This document shows, piece after piece, positions 33,768 to 42,054 of a stretch of 42,242 bases of DNA (positions within the stretch are counted from its first letter, which is position 1; each line of letters begins with the position of its first letter). The stretch is from Terriglobia bacterium (GTDB lineage: Bacteria > Acidobacteriota > Terriglobia > Bryobacterales > Bryobacteraceae): assembly GCA_003175985.1 (NCBI GenBank), contig PSRJ01000013.1, positions 1 to 42,242 of the forward strand, in the 5' to 3' direction. The position numbers and the translations under genes were made by a program. The notes under the pieces are model-generated. The model did not search any database. It was not told where the DNA came from and was given only the letters and a program-made list of their open reading frames with translations.

Positions 33768-35654
33768 CTAAGCTACACCGCCGCCCAAGAAAGACGCTGC
33801 CGAAGGCGGCGTCGCGCCCGCCACGCGCGGCCGCTGGGGGCCATTCTCTGCTACCGCATCCCCCTCGCCGGGCGCCAGGAACAGGTTGGCGTCAATCCCG
33901 TGCTGGCGCGTGTACAAATCGTAGTAGCGGCCTCCCAGGGCGTAAAGTGATTCGTGCGTGCCCCGCTCGGTTACCCGGCCATTCTCGACTACCAGGATCT
34001 GCTCCGCCCTGCGTATGGTAGACAGGCGATGGGCGATTACAAACGTCGTGCGGCCTTCCATCAGGTAAGCCAGCCCCGCCTGGATGGCCTGCTCCGACTC
34101 CGAATCCAAGCTCGAGGTCGCTTCATCCAGGATGAGAATGCGCGGGTTGGCGAGGATCGCCCGCGCAATCGAAACACGTTGGCGCTGCCCGCCTGAAAGC
34201 TTTACGCCTCGTTCGCCCACCACGGTGTCGTATTTCTTTTCAAACCGCTCAGCGAACTCGTGCACGTGAGCGATGCGGCAGGCCTCCAGAATTTCCGCTT
34301 CGCATGCCTGGGGCCGCGCAAACGCCACATTCTCTCGGATGGTGCCATCGAATAGAAACGTGTCCTGCAACACTACACCGAGCTGCGTGCGATAGGAATC
34401 GAGCCGCACGGTCGAGAGGTCTTCGCCGTCTACGCGCACCACGCCCTGGGATGGCTCGTGGAAGGCAGCGATCAGGCTGATGATGGTTGACTTGCCGGAC
34501 CCCGAAGGTCCTACCAGAGCCGTTGCCGTGCCTGGCCGTGCTTCGAAGGTCACGGTGTGCAGCACCGGTTTGCCGGGCTCGTAAGCAAATGTGACATCTT
34601 GGAAGGAAACATATCCCTCGATCGGACCCGTGGTTCGCGTCCGCTTGGGGTCCTCGTCTTCGGGTTTTTCGCCTAAGACCTCTTGCGTCCGGTCGAGACC
34701 GGCCAGTGCTTCCGTTAATTGGGTGCCGATGCCTACTACCTGGAACATGGGCGCCACCAGAAACGCCAGCAGCGCCGTGAAACTCATGAAGCCACCCAGC
34801 GTCAACGTGCCCGCGAAGATCTGCCGGCTTCCCACATACATCACGATGGCTCCCACGCAGCCCATAAGGACGACCGCCGAGAGGCTCATCATTGAAATTG
34901 CCGTTAAGGAACGCAGCACGTTTTGCAGAAGGCGTGCGACGCCGCCGGAAAACACCTGAGCCTCCTCGGCTTCGGCGTGATAACCCTTGACCACCCGCAC
35001 ACCCGCGAGCGATTCGGTCAGCCGGCCGGAAACGTCCGCCGTGATTTTGCCGCGCTCCCGAAAGATCGGGCGGATGCGCTTGAATGCCAGGTTCAGGCTC
35101 AAGCTGAACGCGGCAATGAAGAACAGCGCGGTGCCAGTCAGTAGAGCGGAAATCCGCAGCAGGAAGACCAGGGAGAAGAGCGCCGTCAGCACGCCGCCGA
35201 CGAACTCCACCAGCCCCGTGCCGACCAGGTTGCGCACTCCTTCCACATCGTTCATGATGCGCGAAACCAGTACACCGGCTTTGTTGGCGTCGTAGTAAGC
35301 CACGGGCAGGCGGCCCACGTGCTCCTGAACCCGGCGGCGCAATTCGGCGATCAACCGCTGTGCTTCTTTGGAAAGCAATTGCGTCAACGCAAAGGAGGTC
35401 CCGCCTTGGATCATGGTCGCCGCGAGCACAGCCAGCGCCAGAGGCGCCAGCCAGTCTATTTGGCGCTTTCCGATCACGTCGTCCACGAGGAACTTGGTGG
35501 ACGTAGGCAGCACCAGGCCCGCCGCCCGGTTAACCACCATCAGGACCATGCCAAACGCCAGCAGCCCGCGGCGCGGCCGCACCAGTTCCATCAGGAGCGG
35601 AAACGCGGAACGAAGCTGCTCGGTGGCGGTTCGTTTCGGTTTTGGTGGCGCCAT
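33768..35654 (-). CDS. ABC exporter, fused permease-ATPase
   Basis: A 628-aa half-transporter with a six-helix domain (about 20-320) and an ATPase domain (about 345-580): Walker A GPSGSGKST, signature LSGGQ, Walker B ILILDEATSS, switch His in VIAHRLST. The C-terminal ~40 residues are a low-complexity Pro/Ala/Gly tail without known role. It is MsbA-like in layout and probably exports lipid or hydrophobic compounds. It lies 48 bases behind the secreted unknown gene at 36467, in the same direction. Confidence 0.93.
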   Translation of the reverse strand: MAPPKPKRTATEQLRSAFPLLMELVRPRRGLLAFGMVLMVVNRAAGLVLPTSTKFLVDDVIGKRQIDWLAPLALAVLAATMIQGGTSFALTQLLSKEAQRLIAELRRRVQEHVGRLPVAYYDANKAGVLVSRIMNDVEGVRNLVGTGLVEFVGGVLTALFSLVFLLRISALLTGTALFFIAAFSLSLNLAFKRIRPIFRERGKITADVSGRLTESLAGVRVVKGYHAEAEEAQVFSGGVARLLQNVLRSLTAISMMSLSAVVLMGCVGAIVMYVGSRQIFAGTLTLGGFMSFTALLAFLVAPMFQVVGIGTQLTEALAGLDRTQEVLGEKPEDEDPKRTRTTGPIEGYVSFQDVTFAYEPGKPVLHTVTFEARPGTATALVGPSGSGKSTIISLIAAFHEPSQGVVRVDGEDLSTVRLDSYRTQLGVVLQDTFLFDGTIRENVAFARPQACEAEILEACRIAHVHEFAERFEKKYDTVVGERGVKLSGGQRQRVSIARAILANPRILILDEATSSLDSESEQAIQAGLAYLMEGRTTFVIAHRLSTIRRAEQILVVENGRVTERGTHESLYALGGRYYDLYTRQHGIDANLFLAPGEGDAVAENGPQRPRVAGATPPSAASFLGGGVA

Positions 35655-35702
35655 CGAGTTTTCTTCTTCCGGAGGGGATCACTACCCCGCGAGGGACGAG
35701 TT

Positions 35703-36467
35703 TTAATTGATTGTTACTTGGATCGGGATGACCTGGTTGGTCTGATCGACCCGGATGCTGAGAACACCGGACTTCGCGTCGGGCCCGGCGTGGAGAATCA
35801 CAGTGGCTTTTTCACCCGGCTTCAGGTCCATGCGATCGAGTTTCACATCCACACCGGGCAGTGCTCCCATGATGGAAATGCTCATCGTGCCCTGCGCTCC
35901 GTTGATGATGGCGACCTGGTCGGAGGCCCCAATCTTCAAACTCACCGCCGTTTTGTCCGCCTTCACCTGCGCGAAGATGAAATTCATCTCCCCGGCAGTA
36001 GGGATTTTGATAGGGCTGGAGCCGCCGCCCGGGCCGGGTGTCATCTTTCCGAACGGAGTTTGCCGCAGGGCCTCCGGATCGATATACCAATACCATTTGC
36101 CATCCACGAGTTTCCAGGTGCTGGGTATCGGTACTTTCAGAGGCTTGTCGGTGAAGCCCGGCAACATGACGTACTGCTCGCAGAGGACCGTGGCTTTCGC
36201 GCGTGTGTACCCCTCGGAATATTCGATGCGGCGAATCTCGAAACTCAGATATTTCGGCTTATTCCCGCCGTAAAAGAAGTCCTTGGTGTCCTCAGCCACG
36301 AGCGCTTCGGCCTGGCGGAATTTCCCGTCTACGTGGTCCTGGTAAAACTCGGAAATCCGGGCGCGCAGTGCCTGGTCGACATCCGCCGGCGGCCGGTTAA
36401 ACAGGTCCGCCGGATCCTGGGCAAAACAGACCGCCACGCAGAAAGCAACCGTTAAGAAACGCAACAC
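35703..36467 (-). CDS. Secreted protein of unknown function
   Basis: A 254-aa protein with a signal peptide (about 1-16, cleavage near CFA-QD). Residues 25-115 look like an NTF2/TPR-type mixed domain, and the C-terminal ~80 residues form a beta-sandwich-like domain with repeated strands (KTAVSLKIGASD, TMSISIMGAL). I do not recognise it. The GTG start at 36467 has almost no ribosome-binding site; the TAGAAT at 36474-36479 predicts a leaderless transcript. Confidence 0.75.
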   Translation of the reverse strand: MLRFLTVAFCVAVCFAQDPADLFNRPPADVDQALRARISEFYQDHVDGKFRQAEALVAEDTKDFFYGGNKPKYLSFEIRRIEYSEGYTRAKATVLCEQYVMLPGFTDKPLKVPIPSTWKLVDGKWYWYIDPEALRQTPFGKMTPGPGGGSSPIKIPTAGEMNFIFAQVKADKTAVSLKIGASDQVAIINGAQGTMSISIMGALPGVDVKLDRMDLKPGEKATVILHAGPDAKSGVLSIRVDQTNQVIPIQVTIN

Positions 36468-36473
36468 GCTTCT

Positions 36474-36479
36474 ATTCTA
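36474..36479 (-). promoter_or_regulatory. -10-like TAGAAT before secreted unknown gene
   Basis: TAGAAT on the minus strand ends six bases before the GTG at 36467, placing the start point on the start codon. Confidence 0.4.
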
Positions 36480-36494
36480 GCGGACGGAAGCGCT

Positions 36495-36631
36495 CTAGGA
36501 GGATGCTGAAAAAGGCCAAAACCGCTTGCTGGCGCGCGCGGCTCAGAAACGCATTCACGTGTTTGCAGGCGCTTACCGAGCCGCGACCGTGAGGGAGCGG
36601 TGGTCTCACGCCCTTTTCAGCATCCTCCTAG
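36495..36631. mobile_element. MITE-like foldback element, 137 bp
   Basis: The ends, CTAGGAGGATGCTGAAAA at 36495-36512 and its exact complement at 36614-36631, form an 18-bp perfect inverted repeat. A second inner pair at 36521-36544 and 36578-36601 matches at 18 of 24 positions, with an 8-bp perfect core (36537-36544/36578-36585). The whole piece can fold into one long hairpin. It contains no gene. CTAG at both ends may be a target duplication or part of the termini. The right end contains the TAG stop of the neighbouring usp gene. Confidence 0.7.
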
Positions 36632-37497
36632 ATGGCCGCCACCGGGCAAGGCGACTCCCTCAGGATCGCGTAGGCGTGGGTGCGCAGCCGGCCCAGTACA
36701 CCGCTGGTGCGGCCCCGGCCAATTACCAACAGGTTGGCGGACTCCCTCGCTGCCGTCTCGCGGACGGCATCGGCCGGGTCTCCAGTCGTAATCTGGATCT
36801 CACCGTTCGTGCCCAGCTCTTCCAGCAGGAAGCTGATCCGATCGCGTGTCTCGTTCCGGACCTGGGTACCCCATTCCGGGTCGAAGTATACGCCGCCCAG
36901 GCTGAGGGTGGAACTCGGGATAGCATGCACCACCGCCAGTTCCGCGCCATATTCGCGCGCAAAATTGGCGCCCCACTCGAGCACGGCGCGGCTGTCCGGG
37001 CCCAGGTCAACGGCACATAGGATCTTCCTGAAGCCGATGGAAGCATAGGGCGGAGCCTCCTCCAGGTGAGGTCCGGTCCATACCGGGCAGTGGGCGTCGT
37101 GCAACACTTTCGCGGTCACGGAACCGAGCAGGAATCGCCGGAAAGGACCGTAACCGTGAGTCGGCATGACGATCAGATCGAAATTGCCGGTTTTGGCGAA
37201 CTCTACGATCTCCGTCGCCGGATCTCCTTCCACTACTTCGCGTTTCACATTAATGCCCTTCAGCCCATCGCCCAGAAACTGGTCGAGTTGTGTTTTGGCC
37301 TGCGCCAGGGTCTCATCCATCATTTCCGGGGCTACAGCCATGGCGTCCGGAAGCGCATACGACTGCAGGGGCATCACGACGTGCAGCAATACCAGTTCAC
37401 TACGGAAGTGGCAAGCCAGGGCCTCGGCATACTGCACAGCGCCCTCGCATCGTGCCGAGAAAGCAATCGGCGCCAGAATTCGGGAAAAAGCGGCCAT
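36628..37497 (-). CDS. Universal stress protein with two Usp domains
   Basis: A 289-aa protein made of two tandem Usp folds (about 3-145 and 155-289). The first carries the ATP-binding pattern G-x2-G-x9-G-S/T (MPTHGYGPFRRFLLGS). In the second the corresponding stretch (GRGRTSGVLGRLRTHAY) is altered, with Arg in place of the Ser, so it may not bind ATP. Usp proteins aid survival under stress. Its stop codon lies inside the right terminus of the MITE-like element, which may have altered the original C-terminus. Confidence 0.92.
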   Translation of the reverse strand: MAAFSRILAPIAFSARCEGAVQYAEALACHFRSELVLLHVVMPLQSYALPDAMAVAPEMMDETLAQAKTQLDQFLGDGLKGINVKREVVEGDPATEIVEFAKTGNFDLIVMPTHGYGPFRRFLLGSVTAKVLHDAHCPVWTGPHLEEAPPYASIGFRKILCAVDLGPDSRAVLEWGANFAREYGAELAVVHAIPSSTLSLGGVYFDPEWGTQVRNETRDRISFLLEELGTNGEIQITTGDPADAVRETAARESANLLVIGRGRTSGVLGRLRTHAYAILRESPCPVAAI

Positions 37498-37504
37498 GAG
37501 GCAC

Positions 37505-37516
37505 CTCCTATAGGAG
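37505..37516 (-). promoter_or_regulatory. Palindrome covering usp Shine-Dalgarno
   Basis: CTCCTATAGGAG is a perfect palindrome whose right half is part of the AGGAGG ribosome-binding site of usp. In the mRNA CUCC-UAUA-GGAG can fold as a 4-bp hairpin and hide it. Confidence 0.4.
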
Positions 37517-37522
37517 TTTCAA

Positions 37523-37544
37523 CTCTATTTTATCCGAAATAGAG
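37523..37544. promoter_or_regulatory. Inverted repeat upstream of usp
   Basis: CTCTATTT (37523-37530) and AAATAGAG (37537-37544) are exact complements separated by six bases, just upstream of the usp leader. It may be an operator; TAAAAT at 37528-37533 on the minus strand is a possible -10. Confidence 0.4.
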
Positions 37545-37615
37545 CTCACTGCTGCTGAAAAATTGCACGCAAAGAGCCGCTCCGGAAACCAAACGCGATC
37601 GCTGGCAGTTTTGGC

Positions 37616-38068
37616 TCAGGCGGCCATGTGCGTGGCGTGCCGCCACGCCGTTTCATAACCCTTCACCAGGTGGACGACCAGGGTATCGAAAAACCGGCCG
37701 ACCCGGCGCTGCAGTTCCTCCTCAGCGTACAGGCCCAACGAATCCCTGAGGATATCCTCCTGCTCGAGGAAATCGAGCATCTTTTCTTTGATCACACACA
37801 GGCCGCGGACGGCTTCGTGCATTGGGATGGATTGTTCGAAGCGGAGTTTTCCGACGGCTTCCTGCTGCCGGGCAAGACTCGCCTCATTTGCCGAAACCAG
37901 CCAATGCCCAAGGTTTGCCAGGATCGTTTGGCCACGCTCCCGCAGTTCCGCATCCGGTAGTTGACCGAGGTGGGTCATTTCCGGATGGCGCCGTATGGCG
38001 TCAATCACGCTTTGACTGATCTCCTTATAATGCTGTTCGATCAGGTGGATTAATTTGCCGGAAAGCAT
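37616..38068 (-). CDS. RsbRD N-terminal-domain-like protein
   Basis: A 150-aa all-helical cytoplasmic protein resembling the N-terminal (globin-like) domain of RsbT co-antagonist RsbRD, by its LIEQHYKEISQSVIDAIRRHPEM start and HEAVRGLCVIKEKMLDFLEQ region. No STAS domain is present. It could be a sensor or partner in a stressosome-type pathway; no other stressosome gene is nearby except the Usp protein. GGAGG precedes the ATG. Confidence 0.75.
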   Translation of the reverse strand: MLSGKLIHLIEQHYKEISQSVIDAIRRHPEMTHLGQLPDAELRERGQTILANLGHWLVSANEASLARQQEAVGKLRFEQSIPMHEAVRGLCVIKEKMLDFLEQEDILRDSLGLYAEEELQRRVGRFFDTLVVHLVKGYETAWRHATHMAA

Positions 38069-38107
38069 ACCTAATCCTCCGAAACCATGGTAGACCTATT
38101 CCGCGTG

Positions 38108-38123
38108 GCTGCCAAGGGGCAGC
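38108..38123. other. Small perfect hairpin GCTGCC-AAGG-GGCAGC
   Basis: A 6-bp stem with a 4-base loop in the divergent region between the RsbRD-N-like gene and the small membrane protein gene. No T-tract follows. Confidence 0.3.
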
Positions 38124-38143
38124 AGACAAACCATCTCTATCGT

Positions 38144-38149
38144 TAATAT
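38144..38149 (+). promoter_or_regulatory. -10-like TAATAT before small membrane protein
   Basis: TAATAT matches the -10 consensus at four of six positions and ends nine bases before the ATG at 38159. Confidence 0.35.
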
Positions 38150-38158
38150 CCGAATGCA

Positions 38159-38584
38159 ATGAAAGTACTTATGCGGCCGTTACTAAATGGGCTGTATTGT
38201 CGTTGCGGCCTGCTGGGATACGCTTCGGGGTGTTCGATTATGTGGGGCGCGTTCGTACTGCTGTTCCTGTTCCTTCTGATTAATCCGGAGGCGTCCGGAA
38301 TCCTCCAGTCGCTGGCCGGACAAGCCTGGGAGCGCCTCTTTCAACGGGACCCGTCGTTGGATCTCGTTCTGGCAGTCATACTCGCGGCCGGAATTGGCGC
38401 CACGATTCTAATGGTGCTCTGGCCCCGGCGAGAGGCGCCTCGCCGGTACCATATCGTTTATCGTCACTCGGGAACTGCCTGCGCCGCTGCGGACACGAGC
38501 ACCACTTCCTGGCTGCCGCGAATCGTCCGCGAATTCTGCACAACCTTCCTGGAATGGTGGGGTTCCGGGAGTTCAATTACTTAA
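38159..38584 (+). CDS. Small membrane protein of unknown function
   Basis: A 141-aa protein with two hydrophobic helices (about 28-42 and 68-87) and a polar C-terminal region with three Cys (residues 107, 126 and others). No family recognised. The ATG at 38159 fits a nearby -10-like element; an in-frame ATG at 38240 would remove the Cys-containing N-terminus and is an alternative. It ends about 108 bases before the big receptor. That it is a real gene is likely but not certain. Confidence 0.5.
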   Translation: MKVLMRPLLNGLYCRCGLLGYASGCSIMWGAFVLLFLFLLINPEASGILQSLAGQAWERLFQRDPSLDLVLAVILAAGIGATILMVLWPRREAPRRYHIVYRHSGTACAAADTSTTSWLPRIVREFCTTFLEWWGSGSSIT

Positions 38585-38691
38585 GGCCCACTCGTCTCCC
38601 GCTCCTCCTTCGCAACCCGCCGCACCCGAATTCTTCACCGGATTGTCATTGGTCTGTAACTCGGCTCCGCTACCGTGAAAGCCAACCCGAC

Positions 38692-41600
38692 ATGAGAACT
38701 CGAATTGTGCGATTCGCGCTCCTCGGAGCGGTGATGATCTCCTGGAGCCATGCCCAGATCGATTCGGCCCGAATTGCCGGAACGGTTTCGGATGCTACAG
38801 GCGCGGTGATTTCGAACCCCGCGATCACGATCAAAGATGAGAAGACTGGCCAGGAACGTAAGGTTGTGGGAGATGAACGCGGCTATTACGTGATCTCCAA
38901 TCTCGCGCCCTCGACCTACACGATTCGCGCCCAGGGAAGTGGTTTGGGACCGGCGGACTACGCCCAAATTCCGCTGAGTGTGGGACAGGAACGAACCTTG
39001 AACATCGTCCTGCAGCCCGCGTCTGTTGCTACGGAAGTGACCGTTTCAGGCGGCGATTTGACGGTGATCGACACCAGTTCGGCGGCCATTGGCTCCAACA
39101 TTAATTCGCGTGAAGTGGCCACTCTACCCCTGAACGGGCGCCAGCTTTCGCAACTCTACCTGCTGGCGCCAGGAGCACAGACTGCGGGCGGCGGCAGCTT
39201 TGACAACATTCGTTTCAGCGGCCGTGCCAACCAGGAGAACGCTGTGCGTTTCGACGGGGTTGAAGCCAGTTCGATTATCGACGCCTCGCCGGGCAATTTG
39301 AACGGAGAAATCTCCACCGGGTTCCGGCTACAAAACAGCCTGGAGACGGTCTCCGAATTTCGGGTTGATTCGAGCAACTATCCTGCCGAGTTTGGAACGG
39401 GAACCGCGGGGCAAATCAGCGTGGTGAGTAAGTCCGGAAGCAACGACTATCACGGCGGGCTCTTCGAATATTTGCGGAACAGCTCCCTCGATGCCCGCAA
39501 TTTCTTCGACGGCGCCAACAAAACCCCGCTCCGGTTGAACCAGTTCGGAGGCTCGGTGGGCGGCCCCATCAAAAAGGACAAATTGTTTTTCTTTATCGCG
39601 CAGGAGTCGCTCAAACAGCGTGCGGGGCTAAACCTCATCGGCACCGTGCCCAGTGCGTCCGCGCGGGCGCGTGCTGTGGCCTCTGTCCAACCATTGCTGG
39701 CCGGCTATCCGGCGGGAACTCCCACCAGCAATCCCGACCTGGATCTGGCCCAGCGTGCCGCCTCGTCGTCCATCGATGAGTACTTCGGCAGTTTCCGGCT
39801 CGATCACCACATCAACGACAAGTTCACGCAGTATATTCGGTATAACCGCGATCAAGGCTATCTGACGCAGCCTCTCGATGTAACAGGGTCCAACCAAATC
39901 GTCACCGGGGTTCCGCAGAACGTTGTGTATACGTTGCAGCAGGTCTACAACGCGACGATTATCAATGAAACCAAATTCGGGTTCAACGGCAACAAGACGC
40001 GAATCAACGGCGTGACGCCGGCCATTCCGGGAGTCGATACCAGTGCGTTCAACGTCAGCTTCACCGGCACGGTCGCGATCCCCGGCATCGGAGGCCAGGG
40101 CGCGTCGGCGGGCGCCGCGTCTTTGGGCAACCTGGTCCGGAGCAACAGCTCGCAAAACGGCCGCGGCCAGCCTTATACGAATTACACCCTTTCGTTGATA
40201 GACAATCTCAGCGTGATCAAGAAGGAGCACGCGATGAAGTTCGGGTTCGAGTTCCGCCCCGTTCGCCTCTATACGGACCGGCAGGGAGGAACTACCTATA
40301 CATACCCGAACATCACAGCCTTGTTAGCTAACCAGCCGACGAGCATTCAGGTCCTGGGCGATACCAGCGCGCCCGACCCCTGGAACAACAACGCCACGGG
40401 GAACCGGTTTCTGAAGCAGTATTACTTGATCTTCTACGCACAGGATGAGTGGAAAGTCCGCCCCAACCTGACCATCAACTACGGTTTGCGTTACGAATAC
40501 TATCACCCGCTCACCGAGGATCGGAACCTCTCCGTGTTCTTCAACGCCGACACCGGCAAACTCGCGTGCGGCACAACCCCCGGATGCGACCTGCCCAATA
40601 CCACGCCGTGGTATCACTCCTCCAACCTGAACTTCGGACCACGGCTGGGAATCTCCTGGACGCCGGGAAAGCTCCACAACAAGACTGTCTTCCGCGTCGG
40701 CGGCGGTTACTACTATGGGCCGGGCCAGACTGAGGATCAGGTACAACCGATCGATTCGGACCGTGCCACCCGCACTCTCACAACGAACATCGCCTGGCCC
40801 ATAATTCCATCCCAGATTTTGGCCGGCTACGATGTCAACAGCCCCACGCTCGGCTATCAGCCGCGCGCCTATGGCAATGGCTATAGGCTGCCGGAGAAAG
40901 TGCTTTCGTACACGGCATCGATTCAACAGGAGCTTCCGGGCAACGCCGTCCTCACCGTCGCATACGTCGGCAGCCAGGGACGCAACCTTTTCCTGCGCTC
41001 CTGGACCAACGGCATCGTGGGCGTCACCACCAACGCGGCTACCGGCGCAGGTGCGGCGATCTTGCAGTTCGGCTCGCGGTTTGCGCAAATCGATTACAAG
41101 ACCAGCGGCGGCACGGATCACTACGACTCGCTACAGACGACGCTGAACCGTCGCTTCGGTAAGGGTCTGACAGCCGGATTGCAATGGACCTACGGCCACA
41201 GCATCGGCAACACGGGAGGATCCAACGAAGCCCAAACGACGCAAAACCCATTCAACTTCGGGCAGGACCGCGGGAACAACGCCTTCGACGTGCGGCAGAG
41301 CGTGAACGTCTCGGTGCTCTATCAACTTCCCGTAAACCCGAAGATGAAGGCAGCGAATTTCCTGGTAGGCGGATGGGAAGTCGGTGGGATTTACAATGCG
41401 CGCACCGGTTTGCCGATCGATGTTACAGTTTCTCGTCCCGATATTGTGTATCAGATCAACGGGACGAATCAATACGTGCAGGCGCCGATCGTGACCGGCG
41501 GCGTCGTCCAGACTACGGCAGTGATCGACAATCCGTACGGCGGCGCATTTCGCAGCAATCGCCGTCCGAGCGTGGTTTCCGGCGTCGATCCCTTCCTGCA

Positions 41601-41988
41601 CACCGGCGATAAGCGCTATTTCCTGAACCCGGCTGCATTCACATTCCCGCAACCCGGCCAGTTCGGAAATCTGGGGCGTTATGCGCTCCACGGACCCGGC
41701 CTGAGCCAGCTGGATTTCACCGCGCATAAGAAGTTCGCCATAGACGAAAAGCGTAACTTCGAATTCCGCGCGGAGTTCTACAACATCCTCAACCGGGCGA
41801 ATTTTGCTAACTCGCCGGCGGTTCTGGCCACGGGTTTAGGAACGGCCTCGAACCAGCTCCAGCCGGGGCAGCCCTATACTTCGGCGATTGCCGGCGCTGC
41901 GTTTGGCGTCTTCAACTCCACCGTGAGCAAAGACGTAGGTCTGGGCGCGCAACGGCAGATTCAATTCTCGTTGCGATTCAACTTCTAA
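38692..41988 (+). CDS. Oar-like TonB-dependent outer-membrane protein with carboxypeptidase-regulatory-like domain
   Basis: A 1098-aa protein with a signal peptide (about 1-22, SHAQ), an N-terminal carboxypeptidase-regulatory-like (Ig-type) domain (about 27-112, SARIAGTVSDATGAVISNPAI and GYYVISNLAPSTYTIRAQG), a plug domain (about 130-240, LPLNGRQLSQLYLLAPG, RFDGVEASSII) and a long beta-barrel ending in the aromatic LRFNF. This layout is that of the Oar-like receptors abundant in Acidobacteria, thought to move large substrates or adhesins across the outer membrane. Substrate unknown. The frame opens 46 codons earlier, but the signal peptide begins at the ATG at 38692. Confidence 0.94.
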   Translation: MRTRIVRFALLGAVMISWSHAQIDSARIAGTVSDATGAVISNPAITIKDEKTGQERKVVGDERGYYVISNLAPSTYTIRAQGSGLGPADYAQIPLSVGQERTLNIVLQPASVATEVTVSGGDLTVIDTSSAAIGSNINSREVATLPLNGRQLSQLYLLAPGAQTAGGGSFDNIRFSGRANQENAVRFDGVEASSIIDASPGNLNGEISTGFRLQNSLETVSEFRVDSSNYPAEFGTGTAGQISVVSKSGSNDYHGGLFEYLRNSSLDARNFFDGANKTPLRLNQFGGSVGGPIKKDKLFFFIAQESLKQRAGLNLIGTVPSASARARAVASVQPLLAGYPAGTPTSNPDLDLAQRAASSSIDEYFGSFRLDHHINDKFTQYIRYNRDQGYLTQPLDVTGSNQIVTGVPQNVVYTLQQVYNATIINETKFGFNGNKTRINGVTPAIPGVDTSAFNVSFTGTVAIPGIGGQGASAGAASLGNLVRSNSSQNGRGQPYTNYTLSLIDNLSVIKKEHAMKFGFEFRPVRLYTDRQGGTTYTYPNITALLANQPTSIQVLGDTSAPDPWNNNATGNRFLKQYYLIFYAQDEWKVRPNLTINYGLRYEYYHPLTEDRNLSVFFNADTGKLACGTTPGCDLPNTTPWYHSSNLNFGPRLGISWTPGKLHNKTVFRVGGGYYYGPGQTEDQVQPIDSDRATRTLTTNIAWPIIPSQILAGYDVNSPTLGYQPRAYGNGYRLPEKVLSYTASIQQELPGNAVLTVAYVGSQGRNLFLRSWTNGIVGVTTNAATGAGAAILQFGSRFAQIDYKTSGGTDHYDSLQTTLNRRFGKGLTAGLQWTYGHSIGNTGGSNEAQTTQNPFNFGQDRGNNAFDVRQSVNVSVLYQLPVNPKMKAANFLVGGWEVGGIYNARTGLPIDVTVSRPDIVYQINGTNQYVQAPIVTGGVVQTTAVIDNPYGGAFRSNRRPSVVSGVDPFLHTGDKRYFLNPAAFTFPQPGQFGNLGRYALHGPGLSQLDFTAHKKFAIDEKRNFEFRAEFYNILNRANFANSPAVLATGLGTASNQLQPGQPYTSAIAGAAFGVFNSTVSKDVGLGAQRQIQFSLRFNF

Positions 41989-42040
41989 ATCGCACTCGAC
42001 CGTTGGTTAAGAACGGCTCGCCGTCGCTGAAACCGCCTGC

Positions 42041-42046
42041 TATGAT
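42041..42046 (+). promoter_or_regulatory. -10-like TATGAT before LysR gene remnant
   Basis: TATGAT ends eight bases before the ATG at 42055; the same arrangement as in other operon-first genes of this window. Confidence 0.4.
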
Positions 42047-42054
42047 TGAGCGAC

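Noticed and set aside
35319-36455. Open frame of about 378 codons on the plus strand
   Set aside because: Antisense to the ABC exporter start and the secreted unknown gene; no domain or start signal of its own.
37549-37617. Possible second copy of the MITE-like element
   Set aside because: Only the short TGCTGAAAAA and GGCTC pieces match; no terminal inverted repeats, so the similarity is too weak.
42000-42016. Hairpin CCGTT/AACGG after the receptor gene as a terminator
   Set aside because: Stem of five pairs with no T-tract; insufficient for an intrinsic terminator call.
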